Part shown: positions 9,206-17,497 of the stretch, one piece after another | Layout: each line of letters begins with the position of its first letter | Position numbering within the stretch: the stretch's first letter is position 1 | Assembly (NCBI GenBank): GCA_964607755.1 | Contig: CAZSMC010000003.1 | Location: 1-64,000 of the forward strand | DNA length: 64,000 nt | Origin: CAZSMC01 sp964607755 | GTDB lineage: Bacteria; Zhuqueibacterota; Zhuqueibacteria; Residuimicrobiales; Krinioviventaceae | Direction: 5' to 3' | Made by a program: the position numbers and the translations under genes | The notes under the pieces: generated by a model | What the model was told of the DNA's origin: nothing | The model's database searches: none | Seen by the model: the letters and a program-made list of their open reading frames with translations, nothing else

Positions 9206-10504
9206 ATGACTGATTTTTCCGGACTTTTAAAATATTATCGAGACGGAACCGTGCTTTACCGGCATCCGGTTGTTGAAAGCCAGGCGTGGTATGCACCGGC
9301 GCGAAAGTACCGCCCGATTTTGACGGAAAACCACAAATCTGCTCAACCGATTAATCACCATAAACCGGAAGACTATTGTCCTTTCTGCGAGGCGCGAACA
9401 TGGGAAACCACGCCGGAGAAATCGCGCCTGAAACATGAAAATGACGAATGGCGGTTATATGACCAGTTGCTGCCGGATTCTATTTTCAAAACGCCGGCTG
9501 ATTTCCGGCGCATTGCTAATCTTTATGAAATTGTATCCGTCGATTACTGGAAAGAAAATTACGGTTATGCGCTATCGCCAAAGAATAAACATTTTAAAGA
9601 ACAATATCTGAGCAGCGATAAAGGCAGGCAGCACATCGCCGATCTGGTACGGGAAAAATTTAAAAAAGTCAATTTAAACAAGGCAGAACTGGAAAGACTG
9701 ATCTCCGATCCTTCTCTGGACGTTGCTGATGCTTTTTTCGGTGGTTCTCACGAGCTCATAATTTCCAAAAGGCATTTTATTGACCAGGCTGAAAATGATG
9801 CTCAACTCTGTTCCACCGGATTATTAAGTCCGGAAGAGGTCGATCAGTTCAACCGATTGACCATATTCAGCGTCAATGACATTTATAAAAACAATCCGTT
9901 CGTCACTTATGTGTGCGTTTACACAAACTGGGGCGGACACGGCGGCGCGTCGTTCGAACATCTGCACCGGCAAATTATCGGACTGGACCGGTGGGGGCAT
10001 TATCTTAAAAAATCCGCCAACCTGGCACAAAACAACCCGGATTTTTTCCGGGACTATTTCACTCATCTCGGAGAGGCTCAAAATCTGGTGATTTGTGAGA
10101 ACGACCATGCCATAGCCGTTGCCGACAGCGGACATCCATTTCCCGGGATGAGTGTGGTTCTGAAAAAGAAAAAACGTCCATATGAAGCCACGTCAGAAGA
10201 GCGCCGCGGAATGAGCGATCTGCTGCACGCGCTTCATGCGGCGATGGGGCCGGGACTTGCTTGCAACGAGGAGTGGTATTATGCGCCGCCGGACTATCCG
10301 GTAGACATTCCCTGGCATATCACCATTAAATGGCGAATAGCGCGGCACGCCGGCATTGAGGGCGCTACCGGACTGTACATTCATCCTGTTTCACCAGAAG
10401 ATATCCGTGATCAGATAACAGAGCGATTATTTACGCTGCGAACAGAACATAAAGTAGCTCCTTTCCAAATCGGCGAAGACTGCAAGCTGGACTGGGATGA
10501 GTAA
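9206..10504 (+). CDS. DUF4921 family protein, HIT/GalT-like fold (432 aa)
   Basis: The N-terminus (VLYRHPVVESQAWYAPARKYRP) and CPFCEARTWETTPEKSR match the DUF4921 family, distantly related to galactose-1-phosphate uridylyltransferases of the HIT superfamily. Zinc-type cysteines (CPFC) and a histidine-rich active-site-like motif (GGASFEHLHRQIIGL) are present, plus a second histidine region (DIPWHITIKWRI). A nucleotidyl transferase or hydrolase activity is plausible but unproven for the family. It begins 23 bases after the peptidase, without a clear ribosome site, and is probably in the same transcript. Confidence 0.8.
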   Translation: MTDFSGLLKYYRDGTVLYRHPVVESQAWYAPARKYRPILTENHKSAQPINHHKPEDYCPFCEARTWETTPEKSRLKHENDEWRLYDQLLPDSIFKTPADFRRIANLYEIVSVDYWKENYGYALSPKNKHFKEQYLSSDKGRQHIADLVREKFKKVNLNKAELERLISDPSLDVADAFFGGSHELIISKRHFIDQAENDAQLCSTGLLSPEEVDQFNRLTIFSVNDIYKNNPFVTYVCVYTNWGGHGGASFEHLHRQIIGLDRWGHYLKKSANLAQNNPDFFRDYFTHLGEAQNLVICENDHAIAVADSGHPFPGMSVVLKKKKRPYEATSEERRGMSDLLHALHAAMGPGLACNEEWYYAPPDYPVDIPWHITIKWRIARHAGIEGATGLYIHPVSPEDIRDQITERLFTLRTEHKVAPFQIGEDCKLDWDE

Positions 10505-10554
10505 CAAAAACTTTCACAGGTGAAATAAATCACATTTTCAATGGCGAAAAAATT

Positions 10555-11178
10555 ATGCCGATGACTTTATTCAGAACGAAAAAGGTAAAACCTGTTTTTC
10601 TTTTAGCCATATTTATGATGGTTTTGGCGCTTTTGTGTGATAATCCCTTTGCCACACGAAAGCCAGAACCTCCCAAAAACGATCAGTCCACATGGGTTCA
10701 ACCGACGTCACCCAATTATGTACTGGCGAATTTGCGCAACGCCATTTCCGAAAAAAATATCACCAACTATATGCAATGTTTGGCAGATACGTCCAATTCA
10801 GAAAAGCAGTTTCGTTATATTGCTGAACCCTCGGTCGCCAATGCCAATCCCGGGCTTTTTGAACACTGGGACAAGCAGGATGAGTTTAACTATCTCAATC
10901 AGCTTTCTGCCTATGTGACGGAAGATTCCATCCCAAAAGTCTCTTTGACAACGCTGAAAGAAAACACATTCCAGGATTCCGTTATCTTGTTTCAAAGTTA
11001 TGAGCTCGAGGTTCATTATAAATGCCAGGAAATCGATTGCGTCCACAATATGAAAGGACAGGTCGAATTCCGGCTGGTTCGGACGAATGAAGATTTGTGG
11101 TATATCTATCGCTGGAGTGATTTTTCTACAGGAGATAATCATACGTGGAGTGATCTGCGTGCTGTTTTTGGGAAATAA
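10555..11178 (+). CDS. Putative lipoprotein of unknown function (207 aa)
   Basis: The N-terminus has a hydrophobic stretch (VFLLAIFMMVLALLC) followed by DNPFATRKPEPP, so Cys about 28 would be lipidated, though the lipobox is non-canonical (Leu before Cys). The rest looks like a small mixed alpha-beta domain (DTSNSEKQFRYIAEP, WYIYRWSDFS) of the kind seen in NTF2-like or SnoaL-like folds; this is a guess from pattern only. The downstream deacetylase gene starts four bases after its stop, so the two are coupled. The C-x-NPF start recurs in the lipoprotein at 15242. Confidence 0.7.
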   Translation: MPMTLFRTKKVKPVFLLAIFMMVLALLCDNPFATRKPEPPKNDQSTWVQPTSPNYVLANLRNAISEKNITNYMQCLADTSNSEKQFRYIAEPSVANANPGLFEHWDKQDEFNYLNQLSAYVTEDSIPKVSLTTLKENTFQDSVILFQSYELEVHYKCQEIDCVHNMKGQVEFRLVRTNEDLWYIYRWSDFSTGDNHTWSDLRAVFGK

Positions 11179-11181
11179 TGC

Positions 11182-12327
11182 ATGAAACGCCGTCCTGGAC
11201 AATTCCAGCCTCCGCAACGAAAAGAACGCAGAACGTTACGATTTACGCGTCTTGCGAAGCTAACACCTCAGGTGCGTTCGTTTATCTTGTGGGGATTAGC
11301 CGTTATCACTGCACTCCATTTACTGGTTATTGTGGTGATTATTCCAGTCTGCAACAGACCGCGAAAAGAACTCAATCAATCCGAGATCGAAGAGATAACC
11401 AGCAAAGTGATCGACACACTTTCAGGATACAACATTTTTGCCGGCGATATCAATTATCGGGATTCTGTGTACACTATCCATGTGCCGGAAAATTTTCCGG
11501 TGCTGTCGTGTTACAGGAATATCCGTAGCGATCTTGAAAGCATCGACGCTGCCGTTCTGCAAGGACGACAAATTGACTCGAAAACAATACGCCTTAAAAT
11601 CGGCAAAGACAGCATTCCTATCGGCTATTATGAGTTTGTAGAAAGACCAATTTCATTTTCAGCTAACCCGCGCATTGCGCTTATCATCGATGATTTTGGC
11701 TATGTGGAAAATGAGCTGGTGAGAAATTTTTTATCGCTCGACATTCCTCTTACTATCTCTATCATTCCAGGACTCAAAAATTCGGGCAAAATAGCCGGTA
11801 TTGCGACTCTGTATCAAAAAGAAGTCTTGCTGCATCTGCCCATGGAGCCGAAAAATGCAGAGTTTGATGTATCGCCGTTCGTCATCCTCGTTTCCCACAA
11901 AGCCGGAACAGCATCCATGCGGGTTAAAAAGGCGTTAGCTTCACTACCCGCAGCAGTAGGCGTGAATAATCACATGGGTTCAAAAGCCACGGAAAACCGC
12001 GCCACCATGCAAGCTGTTCTCAGCACACTGCGCTCGAGAGGGAAATTTTTTATCGACAGCCGAACAAGTACAAAAAGCATTGCCTACGATGAAGCCCGGC
12101 GGATGGGTGTGCCTTCGGCTCAAAATAATCTTTTTCTTGATAGCAAAGAAGATAAACAATATATTCGAAATCAATTCCTGCGTGCGGCTCATTTGGCGCG
12201 ACAGAAAGGACAGGTGATTGCAATCGGTCATGTCCGGGAATCGACATTTTCGGTTTTAACGGAAATGATCAGCCAGTTTCATGCTGCAGGTATTCAAATT
12301 GTCAAAGTTTCAGAATTGGTTCATTAA
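11182..12327 (+). CDS. Divergent polysaccharide deacetylase (YibQ/DUF610 type, 381 aa)
   Basis: An N-terminal membrane anchor (about residues 32-55, FILWGLAVITALHLLVIVVI) precedes an extracytoplasmic linker. The catalytic-type domain has PRIALIIDDFGY, SIIPGLKNSGKIA, LLHLPMEP, VNNHMGS, FFIDSRTS and AIGHVRES, as in Polysacc_deac_2. Family members act on envelope polysaccharides, but their substrate is poorly defined. The gene begins four bases after the lipoprotein stop and is followed after 16 bases by pdxJ. Confidence 0.85.
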   Translation: MKRRPGQFQPPQRKERRTLRFTRLAKLTPQVRSFILWGLAVITALHLLVIVVIIPVCNRPRKELNQSEIEEITSKVIDTLSGYNIFAGDINYRDSVYTIHVPENFPVLSCYRNIRSDLESIDAAVLQGRQIDSKTIRLKIGKDSIPIGYYEFVERPISFSANPRIALIIDDFGYVENELVRNFLSLDIPLTISIIPGLKNSGKIAGIATLYQKEVLLHLPMEPKNAEFDVSPFVILVSHKAGTASMRVKKALASLPAAVGVNNHMGSKATENRATMQAVLSTLRSRGKFFIDSRTSTKSIAYDEARRMGVPSAQNNLFLDSKEDKQYIRNQFLRAAHLARQKGQVIAIGHVRESTFSVLTEMISQFHAAGIQIVKVSELVH

Positions 12328-12343
12328 CAGACAGGAGATCGTG

Positions 12344-13051
12344 ATGGCTCGTCTATGTTTATGTGTTAATCAGGTTGCCAGATGTCGTAATTATAAAAAA
12401 GACCGGGTGCCAGATCCCATTGCAATTGCCATTGCTGCGGAGATGGCTGGTATTGACGGGATTGTGGCTCACCTTCGTCAGGACCGGCTCGATATTAGCG
12501 ACCGGGATGTGAACGTGCTAAAAGAAGTGGTGCAAACCCATTTCAACATTGCCATTTCACTGAGAGATGAAATGGTGAAAAAAGTGATTAATATTTTACC
12601 GGATATGGTCACGCTGCTGCCGTCTGTCCAGGAAGACAAACCGGAAAATTCTCTTGATGCCGTGGCGAACCGGGACTATGTCGAATCTGTCGCCCAAACT
12701 CTCCATGCTCATAACATTGTGGTGACGATGCTCATTGATCCCGAACCGCAACAAATCAAGGCGGCTGCGCGAGCCCAGGCAGACTATATTCAATTCAACA
12801 CCGCCCAGCTTCAGCGAATCGATGACCTGGGAACAATGGCAGATCACATTGAACAAATCCGCTCTGCTGCCATTGCGGCCAATAAAATCGGTCTTGGTGT
12901 GACAGCAGGGCGCGGCTTGAACGCACAAAATCTCCGCGAGCTTACCAATGTGTCTTATGTCGAAGAATATAATATCGGGTGGGGTATCATGTCGCGAGCC
13001 ATGCTGGTAGGCGTTGAACGGGCTGTGGAAGATTTTAGAAAGCTTGTGTAA
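12344..13051 (+). CDS. pdxJ: Pyridoxine 5'-phosphate synthase PdxJ (235 aa)
   Basis: Condenses 3-amino-1-hydroxyacetone phosphate with 1-deoxyxylulose 5-phosphate to make pyridoxine phosphate. Typical PdxJ segments are present: VNQVARCRNYKKDRVPDP, GIDGIVAHLRQDRLDISD, VTLLPSV, ADYIQFNTAQ, GLGVTAGRGLNAQN and YNIGWGIMSRAMLVG. I choose the ATG at 12344 (AGGAGATCG before it) rather than an earlier in-frame codon that overlaps the deacetylase gene. Several PLP enzymes lie in this window (two alanine racemases, the D-threonine-aldolase-like protein). Confidence 0.9.
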   Translation: MARLCLCVNQVARCRNYKKDRVPDPIAIAIAAEMAGIDGIVAHLRQDRLDISDRDVNVLKEVVQTHFNIAISLRDEMVKKVINILPDMVTLLPSVQEDKPENSLDAVANRDYVESVAQTLHAHNIVVTMLIDPEPQQIKAAARAQADYIQFNTAQLQRIDDLGTMADHIEQIRSAAIAANKIGLGVTAGRGLNAQNLRELTNVSYVEEYNIGWGIMSRAMLVGVERAVEDFRKLV

Positions 13052-13088
13052 TGCAAAGACAACATAAATTTAAACTAAAGGATTCAAT

Positions 13089-15131
13089 ATGTTACGGTTA
13101 TGTCTTTTAATTTGCTTGCTGCTTTCATTCATGATTCCGGTGTTTAGTGCTGAGAAACGCATCATGACTGTTAAAGATATGTGGGCTATGAAACGCATCA
13201 GTGATGTTCAGCTTTCGCCGGACGGTAAGTGCATTGCGTTCACCCAAACAGAATACTGTATGGAAGATAATTCCAGTCAGACTGATATCTGGATGATTTC
13301 GATTAAAGGCGGTATTCCGCAGCGGATGACAACCCATGATGCCTATGATGGTCACCCCCGCTGGAGGCCCGATGGATCGGCTATTACTTTTATTTCCACC
13401 CGAAACGACTCGCGGCAAATATACTCATTGCCCATAGATGGCGGTGAGGCGGTGCAAATATCGGATTTTCCAGTAGATGTGCTCCGCTTTATCTGGTCGC
13501 CAACTGGAGATAAATTGGCTTTTACCAGTTACGTTTATCCGGATGCGCACTCTTTGAATGAAACTGCACAACGAGATGAGCAAAAAGAAGAGTCACACGT
13601 CAAAGCACGGATCGTCGATCATCTCTTATTTCGCATCTGGGACCGGTGGACAAACGGCAAAAGGACGCACGTTTTTGTCTATGACCTGAATGATAAATCA
13701 ACCACAGATGTGACACCCGGAGATTATGACGCTCCGCCGCTGGATTTGAATAGCGATCAGGATTTTGTGTTTTCCCCGGATGGAAAAGAACTGGCGTATG
13801 TCAGCAACAAAACAGATATGCCAACGATAAACACAAATAATGATATTTATCTTGTTCCTCTTTCCGGCGGAGACACGGTGAATTTGACCGGAGAAAACCA
13901 GGCCGTTGACAACGCGCCACGGTATTCACCGGACGGCAATTTTATTGCTTACAAAGCCATGGTGCGTCCCGGCTTTGAAGCCGATCAATACGATATCATT
14001 CTCTACAACCGTCAAACCGGATTGCGCGCGTCCCTGACAACAGACTTTGACCTTTCGCCGCTCGAACTCAAATGGTCATCAGATAGTCAATGTCTTTATT
14101 TCAACACACAGGAACGCGGCCGGAGAACGGTTTACCGAGTTGACATTCAAAAAAATGCCATCGAAAAATTGATGGAAAACCATGTGAACGCTGATATAAA
14201 TATCGGCCCGGCGAGCAGGATGTTATATGTTCGCCGGCAATCAAATGTTATGCCGTATGAGATTTTATCACTGCACACCAAAAAGTCTAATGTCACCCAA
14301 ATTACACACGTAAACAAACCGTTGCTTGACCAATTGGAAATGAATCCTGTGGAGGATTTTTGGTTCGAAAGCTTTGACGGTCAAGAAGTTCATGGCATGT
14401 TGGTAAAGCCGCCGTTCTTTGATGAAACGAAAAAATATCCGCTTATCTACCTTATTCATGGCGGGCCACAGGGCATGTGGAGCGATGATTTTCATTACCG
14501 CTGGAATTCGTCCATGTTTGCTGCACCTGGTTATGTGGTGGTGATGGTGAATTTTCGCGGTTCAAAAGGCTACGGTCAGGACTGGTGCGATGCGGTCAGC
14601 AAAGATTGGGGCGGCGGACCTTACAGAGATTTGATGACCGGTCTGGATTATGTTTTACAGGAATACGATTTTATCGACGACAGCCGCATTGCCGCGGCCG
14701 GCGCCAGTTACGGCGGATTCATGGTTAACTGGATTGCCACGCATACGGACCGCTTCGATGCGCTGGTCAGCCATGCCGGTGTTTATGACCAACGAAGCAT
14801 GTACGGCGCCACCGAAGAACTCTGGTTTCCAGAGTGGGAATTTGGCGGCACATCTTACGAAAATCCGGAACTGTACGAAAAATGGTCGCCGTCGTATTAT
14901 GTGGACAATTTTAATAAATACAAAACCCCAATGCTGGTCATCCATGGTCAGCATGATTACCGCGTTCCGGTAACGCAGGGCTTTCAAATGTTCACAGCGC
15001 TGCAGCGAATGGGTGTCCCTTCAAAAATGATTTATTTCCCGGATGAAACGCATTTTGTATCAAAACCTCAAAACGCCAGATTATGGTGGGTTGAGGTTTT
15101 TGATTGGATCGAAAAGTGGATTAACAAGTAA
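13089..15131 (+). CDS. S9 family peptidase (acylaminoacyl-peptidase-like, 680 aa)
   Basis: Exported serine peptidase. A signal peptide (LCLLICLLLSFMIPVFSA) is followed by a TolB/WD40-like beta-propeller (repeated LSPDGK, FSPDGKELAYVS, YSPDGNFIAYK) and a C-terminal alpha/beta-hydrolase domain. The catalytic serine is in GASYGGFM (about residue 540), the aspartate in HGQHDYRVP, and the histidine in DETHFVSK. The oxyanion region YLIHGGPQGMW is intact and length is normal. Such enzymes trim peptides in the periplasm. It follows pdxJ by 37 bases. Confidence 0.93.
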   Translation: MLRLCLLICLLLSFMIPVFSAEKRIMTVKDMWAMKRISDVQLSPDGKCIAFTQTEYCMEDNSSQTDIWMISIKGGIPQRMTTHDAYDGHPRWRPDGSAITFISTRNDSRQIYSLPIDGGEAVQISDFPVDVLRFIWSPTGDKLAFTSYVYPDAHSLNETAQRDEQKEESHVKARIVDHLLFRIWDRWTNGKRTHVFVYDLNDKSTTDVTPGDYDAPPLDLNSDQDFVFSPDGKELAYVSNKTDMPTINTNNDIYLVPLSGGDTVNLTGENQAVDNAPRYSPDGNFIAYKAMVRPGFEADQYDIILYNRQTGLRASLTTDFDLSPLELKWSSDSQCLYFNTQERGRRTVYRVDIQKNAIEKLMENHVNADINIGPASRMLYVRRQSNVMPYEILSLHTKKSNVTQITHVNKPLLDQLEMNPVEDFWFESFDGQEVHGMLVKPPFFDETKKYPLIYLIHGGPQGMWSDDFHYRWNSSMFAAPGYVVVMVNFRGSKGYGQDWCDAVSKDWGGGPYRDLMTGLDYVLQEYDFIDDSRIAAAGASYGGFMVNWIATHTDRFDALVSHAGVYDQRSMYGATEELWFPEWEFGGTSYENPELYEKWSPSYYVDNFNKYKTPMLVIHGQHDYRVPVTQGFQMFTALQRMGVPSKMIYFPDETHFVSKPQNARLWWVEVFDWIEKWINK

Positions 15132-15241
15132 AACATTTAGAAAATTGAAATCCTGAATCGGTTGTTTGCCCTTAAAAAAATACAAAATATGTTAAAACAT
15201 ATCGCTTCATTTAGAACATGAGGCGATATGATAACGTGCTT

Positions 15242-15676
15242 ATGAAAAAATATCCTTTACATAAATTCACGCTCATTCTTCTTATTTTAACCGGATTGCT
15301 TTGTTTGTTTTGCAAAAATCCGTTCAAAGAAGAGAGAAAAAAAGAGCGGATCATTATCCTGGTAGACGATTATCTGGGTGAAACAGGTCGGTATATTTTT
15401 TACTGGGAAGGCAAAAATGATAAAAAACAATATATCGAGCCCGGAGAATATATTGTTTTGCTTGAAATAAAAAACTGGCAGGATCAAACCATCGTCACCG
15501 CGCAAAAAGGCGGCAAAGAGGGCGCTAACAATGAATCGCGTTTTGAACCGGGTTATTGGATGTATCACGATCTGGAAGACCCTTATCCTGATCCATTCAA
15601 AATCAAAGATGGCGTGAACATTCCCGTACTCATCAGCGAGCCAGCGCGGATCATATTGAGCGTTTACAAGAAATAG
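15242..15676 (+). CDS. Putative small lipoprotein (144 aa)
   Basis: Begins with a hydrophobic signal (FTLILLILTGLLCLFC) followed by KNPFKEERKK; Cys about 21 would be the lipidation site, although Phe precedes it. The mature part (YIFYWEGKNDKKQYIEPGEYIVLLEIKNW, then PVLISEPARIILSVYKK) looks like a small beta-sandwich. The start at 15242 is chosen because it places the signal at the N-terminus; an ATG 24 bases earlier is in frame and cannot be excluded. No family recognised. Confidence 0.6.
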   Translation: MKKYPLHKFTLILLILTGLLCLFCKNPFKEERKKERIIILVDDYLGETGRYIFYWEGKNDKKQYIEPGEYIVLLEIKNWQDQTIVTAQKGGKEGANNESRFEPGYWMYHDLEDPYPDPFKIKDGVNIPVLISEPARIILSVYKK

Positions 15677-15833
15677 CAATTGATCAAGCGAATTTTATCA
15701 CAGACAATAGAAACAGCTTGAATTATCGGACGACGATGATCATTGACCGCGGTCATAACAGTCCTGTTTTGCTGTCTTTTTTTTATCTTTCTCTAAATTT
15801 CTCAAAAGTTAAAGTTACGCAAGGAAAATATTC

Positions 15834-15862
15834 TTGACATTTTGTAATTTTAAAAGTATTTT
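15834..15862 (+). promoter_or_regulatory. Sigma-70-type promoter upstream of the acyl-CoA-ligase-like gene
   Basis: A perfect TTGACA (15834-15839), a 17-base spacer and TATTTT (15857-15862), about 45 bases before the start codon at 15908. Confidence 0.6.
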
Positions 15863-15907
15863 AACGTTTTCATGTTTTTTTCATAATTATTTAAAAAAAG
15901 GTTGACC

Positions 15908-17446
15908 TTGAATCTGTTATCACAACTTGAAAAAGTTACCCAAAGAATGCCATCGCAGGAAGCCATGGTATTCAATGATGTTCATATAACATACTCGCAA
16001 CTTTTAGAATCTATATTCAGACTGGCTAGCGGATTAAAGCGGTTTGGAATAAAAAAGGGAGACCGGGTAGCGATCATGCTTCCCAATGTGCCTCACTTTT
16101 GCATCAGCTATTATGCTGCTTTTGCAAGCGGGGCTGTTGGTGTGCCGCTGAATTTTATGAACAATGTTGATGAGATTATGCACCAACTCAATGACAGTGA
16201 AGCAAAACTTCTCATCACATGGCAGGGCTTTTTAAAACAGATCATGCCAGCATTTTCTGCAGCGCAATTGTGCAAACACCTTTTGATCCTTGGCGATCAC
16301 ATTCCTCGAGGCACTTACTCTATTACACATCTCATGGCAGAATCTGAGCCGTTGAGCGAACCAGAAGTTGTGAATCCAGATGACCTGGCCATTATCAATT
16401 ACACGTCTGGCATTGCTGATGTACCGCTGGGTGCAGAATTAACTCATCAAGCCTTGTTGAACAATGCCATGACCTGCCGGGAGATGTTTTTGATCACTTT
16501 AGATGAAGTATCCCTGGCTGTGCTGCCGCTTTTCCATCCGCTCGGTCAGACAATGGTCATGAATGCCTCGTTTATTTCCGGGGCAAAGCTGGTGCTCATG
16601 GCGCGGTTTGCACCGGAAAGCCTCATCAGCACGATTCAGAAAAACAACGTGACGCTCATGGCAGCGGTACCAAATATTTACCGTGCTCTTATTGATGCTC
16701 CAATAGAAAACATGGATGTGCCGTCGTTGAAATATTGTATGAGCTATGGCGGTCCTCTTTCTTTGGATATGATCCAGGAATTTGAAAATAAATTTAACAC
16801 TTATGTGCTCAAGGCATACGGCCTGACTGAAGCCGGACCTCTGGTTTCAAGTACCCGTATCGACAGAGACCGGAAACCGGAATCCAACGGCCTGCCGATT
16901 GTCGGCACAGAAGTACAAATTCGTGACGAAAATGGAAACATTTTGCCTCCCAACAGCAGCGGGGAAATTTGTGTCAGGAATCAGAGCCTGATGTCCGGTT
17001 ATCACAATCAGCCGAATGAAACTAAAAATCGTCTGGTGGATGGATGGCTGATCACCGGCGATATCGGTTATCTTGATCTCGATCATTACCTTTTTGTCCA
17101 GGAACGCAAAGAGGATATTATTAAAAAAGGTGGTTTTTCTATTTTCCCGAGCGAAGTTGAAAAACACATTATCGAGCATCCTTGTGTAGAGGAAGCTGCT
17201 GTCATAGCTGTTCCTGATAAAGTTCAGGATTCTGAAGTCAAGGCATTTGTAGTTTTAAAAGAAAATAATAGTATAACAAGCGAAGAACTTGCCGAATATT
17301 GCCGCAAAGTTTTACCGGTGTACAAATGTCCAAAGTACATCGAGTTCGTTTCTTCATTGCCGAAAAGTGCGACTGGCCGAATGTTAAAACGATTTTTGAG
17401 AAACAGGCCCCAGGCAAGTCCTGTGGAAAACGATATAGTCAAATAA
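15908..17446 (+). CDS. Acyl-CoA synthetase-like AMP-binding protein with altered core motifs (512 aa)
   Basis: ANL-superfamily adenylating enzyme by overall order: N-terminal DRVAIMLPNVPHF, YGLTEAGPLVS (A5), GWLITGDIGYLD (A7), a hinge region and a C-terminal lid. Key motifs deviate. The phosphate loop at about residues 165-180 reads TSGIADVPLGAELTH instead of TSGTTGxPKGxxLTH. The A8 hinge begins ERKEDIIKKGG instead of GRxxDxI. The A10 catalytic lysine (TGK) is Arg in SATGRMLKRFL. It may be a slow, specialised or inactive ligase. I prefer the TTG at 15908 (AAAGG six bases upstream) to the TTG at 15902, which abuts the ribosome site. Confidence 0.8.
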   Translation: MNLLSQLEKVTQRMPSQEAMVFNDVHITYSQLLESIFRLASGLKRFGIKKGDRVAIMLPNVPHFCISYYAAFASGAVGVPLNFMNNVDEIMHQLNDSEAKLLITWQGFLKQIMPAFSAAQLCKHLLILGDHIPRGTYSITHLMAESEPLSEPEVVNPDDLAIINYTSGIADVPLGAELTHQALLNNAMTCREMFLITLDEVSLAVLPLFHPLGQTMVMNASFISGAKLVLMARFAPESLISTIQKNNVTLMAAVPNIYRALIDAPIENMDVPSLKYCMSYGGPLSLDMIQEFENKFNTYVLKAYGLTEAGPLVSSTRIDRDRKPESNGLPIVGTEVQIRDENGNILPPNSSGEICVRNQSLMSGYHNQPNETKNRLVDGWLITGDIGYLDLDHYLFVQERKEDIIKKGGFSIFPSEVEKHIIEHPCVEEAAVIAVPDKVQDSEVKAFVVLKENNSITSEELAEYCRKVLPVYKCPKYIEFVSSLPKSATGRMLKRFLRNRPQASPVENDIVK

Positions 17447-17460
17447 AAAGTATGAAAATA

Positions 17461-17481
17461 TAAACGCAATGCACGCGTTTA
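17461..17481 (+). promoter_or_regulatory. Hairpin just before the EF-G-like ribosome site
   Basis: TAAACGC (17461-17467) and GCGTTTA (17475-17481) are exact inverted repeats around a seven-base loop, ending two bases before AAAGGAGG. It could modulate translation of the downstream GTPase or stabilise its mRNA. Confidence 0.45.
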
Positions 17482-17497
17482 ACAAAGGAGGACAACA

